36,371 nucleotides of DNA from Granulosicoccus sp. (GTDB taxonomy: Bacteria; Pseudomonadota; Gammaproteobacteria; Granulosicoccales; Granulosicoccaceae). Each line of letters starts with the position of its first letter. The first letter of the stretch is position 1. The notes below the pieces were generated by a model. The model did not search any database and was not told the origin of the DNA. It saw only the letters and a program-made list of their open reading frames with translations. Shown piece after piece: positions 8,576-17,254 of the stretch. Both the position numbers and the translations under genes were made by a program. Location of the stretch: positions 1 through 36,371 of the forward strand of contig JABDKN010000276.1 in NCBI GenBank assembly GCA_013002205.1, in the 5' to 3' direction.

Positions 8576-9721
8576 ATGCCTGATTACGGCTGTCTGCCTG
8601 TCGCTGCGCCGCGACGTGTACTGGCCTGTGGTGCGTACCTGAAAAACCGTGCCTGCCTGGTGGACGGGATTCGATTGTGCTGGTCTGTCCTGCACGGCGA
8701 CCTGGGTGAGACCGACAGCTGCCTGGCGCTGGAGCAATCCGTGGATGCGTTGATCAGGCGCGCTGATGGTGAGGTGCACGCCATTGCGCACGATCTGCAT
8801 CCCGATTTTTTCAGTACCCGGCTTGCACTGGCGGTGGCGGATCGGCTTGGCATACCCGCCGTGGCGGTCCAGCACCATCATGCGCACATTGCTGCCGTGA
8901 TCGCTGCCAGGGGAATTTCGCAACCGGTGATTGGCATCGCTCTGGATGGCGTGGGCTTGGGTGTCGATGGCCAGGCCTGGGGTGGGGAAATCCTCCGGGT
9001 TGACGGTGGCCTCTGCGCACAACACTGGCAGCGGCTGGCAGCCCTGCACCCTCTGCAGCTGCCCGGTGGCGACAGCGCCGCCCGTGAACCGTGGCGCATC
9101 GCTGCGGGATTGCTGCACGACGCCGGGCGCTCAGCTGACATAATGCCGCGGTTTGCACCGCATGTAGGACAGGAGGCAACACGGATCGTGCGGCAGATGC
9201 TGGAACGAGGAGTGAACTGTCCGTCCACGAGCAGCGCGGGCCGCTGGTTCGATGCCGCCGCGGCTGCCCTGGGTCTGAGCCTGCGACAGCACTTCGAGGC
9301 AGAAGCTGCGATGGCACTCGAACAGTGCGCGAGCGACTGGCTGCGCCGGAATCCGCGATTCGATCAGCCCTGGTGCAGTCTTGATCTGCGCAGCGTGGTC
9401 AATGATCTGTTCGACATCTCTGCATCGGACCCGCCGGCTGTTGGGCATGGCGCCGCGACCTTTCATCTTGCCCTGGCCAACGGCCTGGCGCATACCGCGA
9501 TCAACGCGGCTCATGAAACGGGCGTTGGTGATATCGTTTTTGCAGGAGGGTGCTTCATGAACACATTATTATGTGAACTCCTGCAGAGGCGGATTTGCTC
9601 AGCAGGCCTGCGTGTCCACGTATTGCCTGCGGCCGACTGTGGTGACTCAGCCATCGGGCTCGGACAGGCATGGGTAGCCGCGTGTACACTCACACAGGTA
9701 CCCGGCGTGGAGAATCACTGA
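8576..9721 (+). CDS. hypF: Short HypF: Kae1/TsaD-like carbamoyltransferase domain only
   Basis: VLACGAYLKNRACL, AHDLHPDFFSTRLA, QHHHAHIAAVIAARG, GIALDGVGLGVDGQAWGGEIL, FAGGCFMNTLL match the C-terminal half of HypF. No acylphosphatase, zinc-finger or YrdC-like domain. ATG at 8576 preferred over the TTG at 8537. Confidence 0.88.
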   Translation: MPDYGCLPVAAPRRVLACGAYLKNRACLVDGIRLCWSVLHGDLGETDSCLALEQSVDALIRRADGEVHAIAHDLHPDFFSTRLALAVADRLGIPAVAVQHHHAHIAAVIAARGISQPVIGIALDGVGLGVDGQAWGGEILRVDGGLCAQHWQRLAALHPLQLPGGDSAAREPWRIAAGLLHDAGRSADIMPRFAPHVGQEATRIVRQMLERGVNCPSTSSAGRWFDAAAAALGLSLRQHFEAEAAMALEQCASDWLRRNPRFDQPWCSLDLRSVVNDLFDISASDPPAVGHGAATFHLALANGLAHTAINAAHETGVGDIVFAGGCFMNTLLCELLQRRICSAGLRVHVLPAADCGDSAIGLGQAWVAACTLTQVPGVENH

Positions 9722-9722
9722 C

Positions 9723-9971
9723 ATGTGCCTTGCCCTGCCAGCACTCGTCGTGGCGTTACTGGATGACGATCACGCAACGGTCGATCTGGACGGCATCCAG
9801 AAGCGCGTCTCAATCGCACTGACGCCTGATGCCGGTGTGGGTGACTATGTCATCGTGCATGTCGGTTATGCGATCGGCATGCTCGATCCGCACGAAGCAC
9901 AGCAGACGCTGGACCTGTTTGCCGAACTGGCGGAGTCGCAGATGCCAGTTGAGCCACGTCCGGTCACATGA
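9723..9971 (+). CDS. hypC: Hydrogenase maturation chaperone HypC
   Basis: MCLALPALVV start, GDYVIVHVGYAIGMLDPHEA; 82 aa between hypF and hypD. Confidence 0.95.
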   Translation: MCLALPALVVALLDDDHATVDLDGIQKRVSIALTPDAGVGDYVIVHVGYAIGMLDPHEAQQTLDLFAELAESQMPVEPRPVT

Positions 9972-11164
9972 AATTCATCGATGAATTTCGCGACGGAACG
10001 CTGGCCGCCAGGATCGCCGCACGCCTGGCGGCTGAAGTCGAAACCGGGCGTGACTACCGCTTCATGGAGTTCTGTGGCGGTCACACCCATGCGATAGCCC
10101 GCTATGGCATCACGGATCTCCTGCCCACACAGGTGCGCATGATTCACGGCCCGGGCTGTCCGGTGTGTGTGTTACCGATCGGCCGCATCGACCAGGCGAT
10201 CAGGCTGGCGTTGACCCGCGATGTGATGCTGTGTACCTACGGCGATGTGATGCGTGTGCCGGCCTCTGATGGCCTGTCCCTGCAACGCGCAAAGGGGCGA
10301 GGTGCGGATATTCGCATGGTGTATTCGGCGGCCGATGCACTGGAACTTGCGCGTCTGCATCCCGAGCGCGACGTGGTGTTCCTGGCAATCGGCTTCGAGA
10401 CGACCACGCCACCGACTGCGCTGGTGGTCCGGCAGGCCTCGCTTGAAGGTCTCGGAAATTTCAGCGTGTTGTGCAACCACGTGCTGACACCAAGTGCCAT
10501 CGCACACATCCTGCACTCACCCGACGCCGACCTCGCCGGCGAACAGACTGCCAGCATCGATGGTTTCATCGGTCCTGCACATGTCAGTATCGTCATCGGT
10601 TACGCGCCGTATGAGGCATTCGCCCACGATTACCGGAAACCTGTGGTGATAGCCGGCTTCGAGCCGCTGGATGTCATGCAGTCGATCCTGATGCTGGTAC
10701 GCCAGGTCAACCAGGGACGTTTCGAGGTGGAAAATGAATTCACCCGCGCGGTGAGCCGGCATGGCAACCAGGCCGCTCAGGCCATCATCGACGAGGTGCT
10801 CGAACGACGTGCCACGTTCGAGTGGCGGGGACTGGGCGATGTGCCCCACAGTGCTTTGCAGATCCGCGAACCTTATGCCGCCTTCGATGCGGAGAAGAAG
10901 TACGCGCTGGACTTCAGTTCGGTCGCGGATCATCGGCAGTGCGATTGCGGCGCCATTCTTCGTGGTGTAAAACAGCCCACCGACTGCAGGCTGTTTGCCA
11001 CGGTGTGCACGCCGGAGAATCCTATGGGCTCATGCATGGTCTCGTCCGAAGGGGCCTGTGCCGCACATTATTCCTATGGCAGGTTTCGCGACATTCCGGT
11101 GGTTTCGACACCGGAACCTGCATCGACACCAGCGACAGCCACGACCCCGGCACAAACAGCATGA
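9968..11164 (+). CDS. hypD: Hydrogenase maturation protein HypD
   Basis: MEFCGGHTHAIARYG, IHGPGCPVCVLP, GFETTTPPTA, C-terminal Cys motifs CDCGAILRG, SEGACAAHYSY. ATGA overlap with hypC. Confidence 0.95.
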   Translation: MKFIDEFRDGTLAARIAARLAAEVETGRDYRFMEFCGGHTHAIARYGITDLLPTQVRMIHGPGCPVCVLPIGRIDQAIRLALTRDVMLCTYGDVMRVPASDGLSLQRAKGRGADIRMVYSAADALELARLHPERDVVFLAIGFETTTPPTALVVRQASLEGLGNFSVLCNHVLTPSAIAHILHSPDADLAGEQTASIDGFIGPAHVSIVIGYAPYEAFAHDYRKPVVIAGFEPLDVMQSILMLVRQVNQGRFEVENEFTRAVSRHGNQAAQAIIDEVLERRATFEWRGLGDVPHSALQIREPYAAFDAEKKYALDFSSVADHRQCDCGAILRGVKQPTDCRLFATVCTPENPMGSCMVSSEGACAAHYSYGRFRDIPVVSTPEPASTPATATTPAQTA

Positions 11165-12243
11165 CCAGTAACAGGGGTGAGGACCGTCCGCGACGCAACT
11201 ACCTTCGGCCACTGGATTTCCGCCACGGTCGTATCGACATGAATCATGGTGGTGGCGGGCGCGTCTCGACGCAACTGATCGATGAGTTGTTCGTGCCTGC
11301 ATTCGACAACGACTGGCTGAACTGCGGCAATGATGCAGCCGTGCTCGACCTCCACCTGCCTGAGGGACATCGCCTGGCAATGGCCACCGATGCGCATGTG
11401 ATCTCTCCACTTGAATTTCCCGGCGGGGATATCGGCAGCCTGGCAGTCCATGGCACGATCAACGATGTGGTCATGCTCGGTGCAGCACCTTGCCACCTCA
11501 GTGCAAGCTTCATCATCGAAGAAGGTTTTGCACTGGCCGACCTGAAGCGGATCGTAACGTCGATGGCCGCTGCATCCAGGCAGGCTGCTGTGCCGATCGT
11601 CGCCGGGGATACCAAGGTGGTCGAGCGCGGTAAAGGTGACGGTTTGTTCATCTCGACGACCGGAATCGGAGTCGTGCCTGCAGGCCGCAGGATCAGTGGC
11701 TCGGGAGCACGACCTGGGGATGCCATTCTGCTGTCAGGTACGATTGGCGATCATGGTGTGGCGATCATGGCTACCCGTGAGTCGCTGACCTTCGATACGA
11801 CCGTCGAATCCGACAGTGCCGCGTTGCATACGCTGGTGGCAGAGTTGCTGGACGCGCTGCCGGAAGGTGCAGTGCGTACCCTGCGTGATCCGACCCGGGG
11901 CGGACTGGCCAGCACGCTGAATGAGATTGCCCGGCAATCGGGTATCGGGATGCAACTCGACGAGACGGCCATTCCGATCAAAACGCAAGTGGCTGCCGCC
12001 TGCGAGCTGTTGGGTCTGGATCCGCTTTACGTAGCCAATGAAGGCAAGTGCGTGATCATCTGTGCGGCGGATCAGGCCGACAGGGCGATTGCCATCCTGC
12101 AGGCGCATACCCTCGGTCGAGAGGCTGCCCGCATTGGCACGGTAACCGACGATCCTCATGGATTCGTGCAGATGAAAACCGGCTTCGGGGGTGCACGCAT
12201 CGTCGACTGGATGGCGGGCGAGCCATTACCCAGAATTTGCTGA
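11161..12243 (+). CDS. hypE: Hydrogenase maturation protein HypE
   Basis: MNHGGGGR...NDAAVLDL...GAAPCHLSASFIIEEG, RDPTRGGLASTLNEIA, C-terminal PRIC (catalytic Cys). ATGA overlap with hypD; the ORF from 10822 is over-extended. Confidence 0.93.
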   Translation: MTSNRGEDRPRRNYLRPLDFRHGRIDMNHGGGGRVSTQLIDELFVPAFDNDWLNCGNDAAVLDLHLPEGHRLAMATDAHVISPLEFPGGDIGSLAVHGTINDVVMLGAAPCHLSASFIIEEGFALADLKRIVTSMAAASRQAAVPIVAGDTKVVERGKGDGLFISTTGIGVVPAGRRISGSGARPGDAILLSGTIGDHGVAIMATRESLTFDTTVESDSAALHTLVAELLDALPEGAVRTLRDPTRGGLASTLNEIARQSGIGMQLDETAIPIKTQVAAACELLGLDPLYVANEGKCVIICAADQADRAIAILQAHTLGREAARIGTVTDDPHGFVQMKTGFGGARIVDWMAGEPLPRIC

Positions 12244-12291
12244 TTTGCTGCGGCTGCTGCCTGTCTCTATGATACAGCGATTACTTCGCTT

Positions 12292-12297
12292 TATAAT
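12292..12297 (+). promoter_or_regulatory. Possible sigma70 -10 element (TATAAT) upstream of the Tat-protein gene
   Basis: Exact TATAAT about 80 bp upstream of ATG 12377, in the intergenic region after hypE; no good -35 recognised. Confidence 0.3.
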
Positions 12298-12376
12298 CTC
12301 CACTGAATGAGAATGCTGAACCATTTTCGGCCGGACAACTCGATAGCCATGACAAGTCCGTAGACAGGAGTGCAAT

Positions 12377-12874
12377 ATGACTTCCCCTGACATCAATCGT
12401 CGAACCTTCCTGATTGGCGCCGGACTCGGCAGCGCTGCACTGCTGACAGGATCGTTCAACTTCATGTCGCCGGTGCGCGCGCAGAGTTCACTCCCGGCAA
12501 CCCGATCGATGCGCGGCGGCAGTAACAACTACAGGCCCAATGCACCACTGGTTGACAACCTGGGTACCGGGTTTCTGGTTCACGGTACGGTGCGCCGGGC
12601 CGGTGCCGGGGAACCTCTGGCCAACCTGCGTATCCAGATATGGGCGGCAACCGCAAGAGGTGGCGAACGCGAACCGAGTAATCACGGCAGTGTCCTGACC
12701 GCCTCTGACGGATCATTCCAGCTCGAGATGTCGCAGATCGTGCCCAATTTCGGCCAGCCGCATGCACACCTTGCCTATGACGATGGCGATTTCGAGACGG
12801 TATTCCTGCGCCCGGTCATGAGCAGCAGAAGCGACACCAGCGTCCAGGCTCATTTCGTGCTGGCAGCGGCCTGA
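12377..12874 (+). CDS. Tat-exported intradiol-dioxygenase-fold (transthyretin-like) protein, function unknown
   Basis: Tat signal NRRTFLIGAGLGSAALLTG...VRAQSS; domain GTVRRAGAGEPLANLRIQIWAATARGG...TASDGSFQLE...QPHAHLAYDDGDFETVFLRP resembles the intradiol dioxygenase beta-fold. Confidence 0.75.
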   Translation: MTSPDINRRTFLIGAGLGSAALLTGSFNFMSPVRAQSSLPATRSMRGGSNNYRPNAPLVDNLGTGFLVHGTVRRAGAGEPLANLRIQIWAATARGGEREPSNHGSVLTASDGSFQLEMSQIVPNFGQPHAHLAYDDGDFETVFLRPVMSSRSDTSVQAHFVLAAA

Positions 12875-12881
12875 ATTTCCC

Positions 12882-13514
12882 TTGCCCGATCTGCAAGGAC
12901 CGTTGCGACGGCGACTCCTCCCGATTGCGGCCTGGATGGTCGTGGCAGCCCTGGTCGCTGCCCCGGTACTGATTGCAGCCACGAGTCCGTTGCTGGCCAG
13001 CCGTGATGCGGCCTACATCATTGGCGGCATGGCCGGAGTCCTGGCATTGGCGTTGTTTTTCATGCAGCCGCTGCTGGCAGCAGGCTACCTGCCGGGCATC
13101 GCGTTGACCCGTGAACGGCGATGGCACCGCGTGCTCGGTGCCGGGCTCGTGATCCTGGTGTTGATGCATGTGGGCGGGCTGTATATAGCCAGTCCCCCGG
13201 ACATGACGGATGCGCTGCTGCTGGTTGCACCCACCCCGTTCTCGGTTTACGGTGTGATCGGTTTCTGGGGAGTGGTGGCAACCGCCGTGTTTGTCGCTGC
13301 CCGGGCACGCTTGCGCATCAGGCCTGCTACCTGGAATATCTTCCATAACACGCTGGCGCTCATCATGGTATCGGCAAGCGTCACCCATGCGCTGATGATC
13401 GAGGGTGCAATGGGTGCCCGGTCCAAGTTGCTACTGTGTCTTTGCGTACTGGCCGCAACGGCCCTGGTGATCCTGCATTTACGCGTGCTGAAACCGTTAC
13501 TGCGAAATCGCTGA
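12882..13514 (+). CDS. Ferric-reductase-like transmembrane (heme b) protein
   Basis: Multi-TM ORF with two His pairs each spaced i/i+14 (WHRVLGAGLVILVLMH; FHNTLALIMVSASVTH), as in the FRD/YedZ/NOX membrane domain. TTG start at 12882, 7 bp after the previous gene. Confidence 0.75.
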   Translation: MPDLQGPLRRRLLPIAAWMVVAALVAAPVLIAATSPLLASRDAAYIIGGMAGVLALALFFMQPLLAAGYLPGIALTRERRWHRVLGAGLVILVLMHVGGLYIASPPDMTDALLLVAPTPFSVYGVIGFWGVVATAVFVAARARLRIRPATWNIFHNTLALIMVSASVTHALMIEGAMGARSKLLLCLCVLAATALVILHLRVLKPLLRNR

Positions 13515-14414
13515 TCATGATGGTACCCGGCCAGGCCGACTTCCGGGTAACAGCTCCAGAAATGCCAGCGCTGCCCGCGACAGGGTCCTGTCCTTCAGGC
13601 ACACCGAGCCCAGCTGTCTCTGCATCGCAAGTCCCTGAACCGGCACTGCGATCATCTCGCCATCGATCATGTTGCTCGGCAGTGCGCTCCAGCCGAGTCC
13701 GACAGAGACCATCATCTTGATGGTTTCGAGGTAATTGGTTTCCAGCGAGGTGGCCACGGTGACCCCGAAGGGCTGCAGAGCATCCAGCAGGATGGTACGC
13801 GTAACGGTGCCGCGGGCTGGCAGGACGGCGTTGAAGGACGTCAGGTAGTCGGCCGTCACCTCAAACCCTTTATCGAGGGCATTGGCCAGTGGATGATCCG
13901 TTGCACACACGATACTCAGCGGGTCGGGCCACACCAGCTGCGTCAGCAGTGAACCTTCAAGCTTGTCCGGCAGGGTGACGACGGCCAGTTCGATATGTCC
14001 GTTCAGCACATCGTCACAGGCAAGTTCGGAATCCATGAACAGCAGATCCAGCTCGACGTCAGGGCAGGCCTGGGTGAAGGCTTTCAACACTGGCGGCAGG
14101 CGATGGATACCGACATGATGACTGGTCGCCAGACGCAATCGTCCACCCACCACCGAACCCAGCGAGTGCAGCTCCTCACGGCTGATGTCGATATCCGCCA
14201 GGATGCGCCGGGCACTGACCAGGAATTTCCGGCCGGCCTCGGTGAGCTGGATGCCACGTCCCAGCCGGTCGAACAGAGTGACCCCCAGATCCGCTTCGAG
14301 GGATGCAATCCGCTTGCTGATGGCTGGCTGCGTCATGAACCGTTGCTCGGCAGCCCTGGAAAAGGAGCCGGATTCGGCCACTGCCACGAAGGCGTTGAGA
14401 GACGGAAAATCCAT
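13515..14414 (-). CDS. LysR-family transcriptional regulator
   Basis: MDFPSLNAFVAVAESGSFSRAAEQRFMTQPAISKRIASLEADLGVTLFDRLGRGIQLTEAG HTH. ATG at 14414 preferred over 14450. Confidence 0.93.
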   Translation of the reverse strand: MDFPSLNAFVAVAESGSFSRAAEQRFMTQPAISKRIASLEADLGVTLFDRLGRGIQLTEAGRKFLVSARRILADIDISREELHSLGSVVGGRLRLATSHHVGIHRLPPVLKAFTQACPDVELDLLFMDSELACDDVLNGHIELAVVTLPDKLEGSLLTQLVWPDPLSIVCATDHPLANALDKGFEVTADYLTSFNAVLPARGTVTRTILLDALQPFGVTVATSLETNYLETIKMMVSVGLGWSALPSNMIDGEMIAVPVQGLAMQRQLGSVCLKDRTLSRAALAFLELLPGSRPGRVPS

Positions 14415-14420
14415 ATTGCT

Positions 14421-14452
14421 ATTCCAGCATGGAATGTGATTGATAATCAATA
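14421..14452. promoter_or_regulatory. Two adjacent palindromes (candidate LysR operators) in the lysR-leuC intergenic region
   Basis: ATTCCA-GCA-TGGAAT (14421-14435) and ATTGAT-A-ATCAAT (14439-14451), both perfect; both contain T-N11-A spacing (14422/14434, 14440/14452). Confidence 0.6.
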
Positions 14453-14521
14453 TGAATTTGAGTTATTTGTATCCAGTCGATAAAATTCCCTTATCTGTAG
14501 CATCGCAATGAGGGCTCCGGC

Positions 14522-15925
14522 ATGACGGGCAAGACCTTGTACGACAAAGTGTGGGATGCCCACGTCGTCCATCAGCAGGAGGAGGGCACCGTCCTGCTGT
14601 ATATCGACCGGCACCTGGTGCATGAGGTCACCTCACCGCAAGCCTTTGAAGGATTGCAGCTGGCCGGGCGCAAGCCATGGCGTACCAGTTCCATGCTGGC
14701 GGTTGCCGATCACAACGTGCCCACCACGGATCGTGCAGGCGGGATCACTGACCCGGTTTCACGGCTGCAGGTAGAAACCCTGGACGCCAACTGCGAGGCA
14801 TACGGGGTGGTGGAATTCAAGATGAATGACCTGCGCCAGGGCATCGTGCATGTCATCGGTCCCGAGCAGGGAGCTACCTTGCCGGGCATGACCGTTGTCT
14901 GCGGCGATTCGCACACATCGACTCACGGTGCGTTCGGTGCGCTGGCGTTTGGTATCGGTACCTCGGAGGTCGAGCATGTGATGGCCACCCAGACGCTGCT
15001 GCAGAAAAAGTCGCGCAACATGCTGGTCAGTGTGGACGGGCAGGTGGGTCCGGGTGTCACGGCCAAGGATATCGTGCTGGCGATCATCGGCAGGATCGGT
15101 ACTGCCGGTGGCAACGGCTGCACCATCGAGTTCGCCGGAGAGGCCATCAGGGCCCTGTCGATGGAAGGGCGCATGAGCGTGTGCAATATGTCCATCGAGG
15201 CGGGTGCGCGCGCAGGAATGATCGCCGTGGATGACACCACCATCGAGTACCTGAAGGGACGTCCGTTTGCACCCACGGGGGACATGTGGGATGCCGCCGA
15301 ATCCGCCTGGCGAGAACTGCAAAGCGATGCGGATGCGCAGTTCGACGAGGTCGTACGTCTGGATGCTGCCGACATCGAACCACAGGTGTCCTGGGGTACG
15401 TCGCCGGAAATGGTCACCTCGGTCAACGGCCATGTACCGGATCCGTCTGCCGATGACTATGCCAGCAAGCGCGAAGGCTATCAGCGTGCGCTGGACTACA
15501 TGGATCTGGCACCCGATACGCCGATGATCGACATCATGCTGGACCGGGTCTTCATCGGTTCCTGCACCAATTCGCGCATCGAGGATTTACGCGCAGCCGC
15601 TGCTGTCATCCGGGAACGCAAGGTGGCGGATACCATCAAGCAGGCCATGGTGGTGCCTGGTTCGGGCCTGGTGAAGCGCCAGGCTGAAGAGGAAGGCCTG
15701 GACAAGCTGTTCATGGCAGCAGGCTTCGAATGGCGTGAACCAGGGTGCTCGATGTGCCTGGCCATGAATGCCGATCGTCTGCAACCCGGCGAGCGTTGTG
15801 CATCGACGTCCAACCGCAATTTTGAGGGTCGGCAGGGGCAGGGTGGTCGTACGCATCTGGTGAGCCCTGCCATGGCGGCGGCGGCAGCGATTGCGGGCCA
15901 TTTCGTCGATGTACGCCACTTCTAG
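14522..15925 (+). CDS. leuC: 3-isopropylmalate dehydratase large subunit
   Basis: [69 protein letters not shown]. Confidence 0.97.
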   Translation: MTGKTLYDKVWDAHVVHQQEEGTVLLYIDRHLVHEVTSPQAFEGLQLAGRKPWRTSSMLAVADHNVPTTDRAGGITDPVSRLQVETLDANCEAYGVVEFKMNDLRQGIVHVIGPEQGATLPGMTVVCGDSHTSTHGAFGALAFGIGTSEVEHVMATQTLLQKKSRNMLVSVDGQVGPGVTAKDIVLAIIGRIGTAGGNGCTIEFAGEAIRALSMEGRMSVCNMSIEAGARAGMIAVDDTTIEYLKGRPFAPTGDMWDAAESAWRELQSDADAQFDEVVRLDAADIEPQVSWGTSPEMVTSVNGHVPDPSADDYASKREGYQRALDYMDLAPDTPMIDIMLDRVFIGSCTNSRIEDLRAAAAVIRERKVADTIKQAMVVPGSGLVKRQAEEEGLDKLFMAAGFEWREPGCSMCLAMNADRLQPGERCASTSNRNFEGRQGQGGRTHLVSPAMAAAAAIAGHFVDVRHF

Positions 15926-15939
15926 CCCGGGAGAATACG

Positions 15940-16599
15940 ATGCAGAGTTTTACGACACTGAAAGGCCTGGCCGTCCCCTTGATGCGCGCCAATGTCGATA
16001 CGGATGCGATCATTCCCAAGCAGTTTCTGAAATCCATCAAACGATCTGGATTCGGAGTCAACCTGTTTGACGAGTGGCGCTACAAGGACGCCGGTTTTCC
16101 CGGCCAGGATCCGGCTACCCGTCAGCCAAATCCGGATTTCGTGCTGAACGAGCCGCGTTACCAGGGTGCGCAGGTACTGATTGCGGGTGAGAATTTCGGT
16201 TGCGGCTCCTCGCGCGAACATGCGGTGTGGGCGCTGGATGACTACGGTTTCCGCTCGGTCATCGCACCGGGATTTGCCGACATCTTCCATAACAACTCGT
16301 TCAAGAGCGGCCTGCTGCCCATCGTGCTGGACAAGCCCATCGTCGAGAAACTGGCCACAGAGTGCGCAGAGCGTGAAGGCTACCAGCTGGATATCGATCT
16401 CGAGGCGCAGACCGTCACGACACCCGATGGCGAGGTGCATCCGTTCGAGGTGGACAGCTTCCGCAAGTACTGCCTGCTGAATGGCTTCGACGACATCGAA
16501 CTGACCCTGCAGCAGCGGTTTCGCATCGAGGCCTATGAAGAACGCCGGCGAACGTCGGCACCCTGGCTGTTCGATTCAATCGATTCCAGATCGCCATGA
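15940..16599 (+). CDS. leuD: 3-isopropylmalate dehydratase small subunit
   Basis: [50 protein letters not shown]. Confidence 0.97.
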   Translation: MQSFTTLKGLAVPLMRANVDTDAIIPKQFLKSIKRSGFGVNLFDEWRYKDAGFPGQDPATRQPNPDFVLNEPRYQGAQVLIAGENFGCGSSREHAVWALDDYGFRSVIAPGFADIFHNNSFKSGLLPIVLDKPIVEKLATECAEREGYQLDIDLEAQTVTTPDGEVHPFEVDSFRKYCLLNGFDDIELTLQQRFRIEAYEERRRTSAPWLFDSIDSRSP

Positions 16600-17240
16600 A
16601 ACTCGTCATCGGCAACAAGAACTATTCATCCTGGTCGCTGAGGCCGTGGATACTGATGAAGCACGCACAGATGTCATTCGATGAAGTCCATGTGCCACTG
16701 GACACCAGCGAAGGAGCGGCCCTGATCCGTCAGTGGTGTCCCGCCGGACGTGTACCCGTGTTGCATGACGGGCCACTCGTGCTCTGGGATTCACTGGCAA
16801 TCTGTGAATACATTGCCGACAAGGTGACCGATCGCTCCCTGTGGCCGGAGCGCCCGGATGAGCGTGGTAGAGCGCGGGCCATGAGTGCTGAGATGCATTC
16901 AGGGTTCGCGGATATGCGTGAAGCCATGCCGATGAACTGCCGGCGACGTGTTGAAGCGTTCAAGCCACCCCTCGCCGTGCAGATCGACATCAACCGCATC
17001 GTGCAGCTGTTCGAGGACGCTCTTCAGCAAAGCGGCGGACCCTGGCTGTTTACGCATTACAGCGTGGCCGATGCCATGTTTGCGCCGGTTGCCTCGCGTT
17101 TTCATACCTATCGGGTAAATCTGCCGACCCTGTCCCGGCAGTATGTCGACAGAACTCTGCAGGACCCGCCCATGCAGGACTGGTATGCCGCAGCGGCTGT
17201 GGAGACGGCGGTCATCGAACACTCTGAAATCAACGTCTGA
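16596..17240 (+). CDS. Glutathione S-transferase family protein
   Basis: [49 protein letters not shown]. Confidence 0.93.
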   Translation: MKLVIGNKNYSSWSLRPWILMKHAQMSFDEVHVPLDTSEGAALIRQWCPAGRVPVLHDGPLVLWDSLAICEYIADKVTDRSLWPERPDERGRARAMSAEMHSGFADMREAMPMNCRRRVEAFKPPLAVQIDINRIVQLFEDALQQSGGPWLFTHYSVADAMFAPVASRFHTYRVNLPTLSRQYVDRTLQDPPMQDWYAAAAVETAVIEHSEINV

Positions 17241-17254
17241 CTGGAACTTCACCA

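Noticed and set aside
10822-11160. Upstream extension of the hypE ORF (473 aa version)
   Set aside because: It overlaps the conserved C-terminal Cys region of hypD in another frame; HypE homology begins only after ATG 11161.
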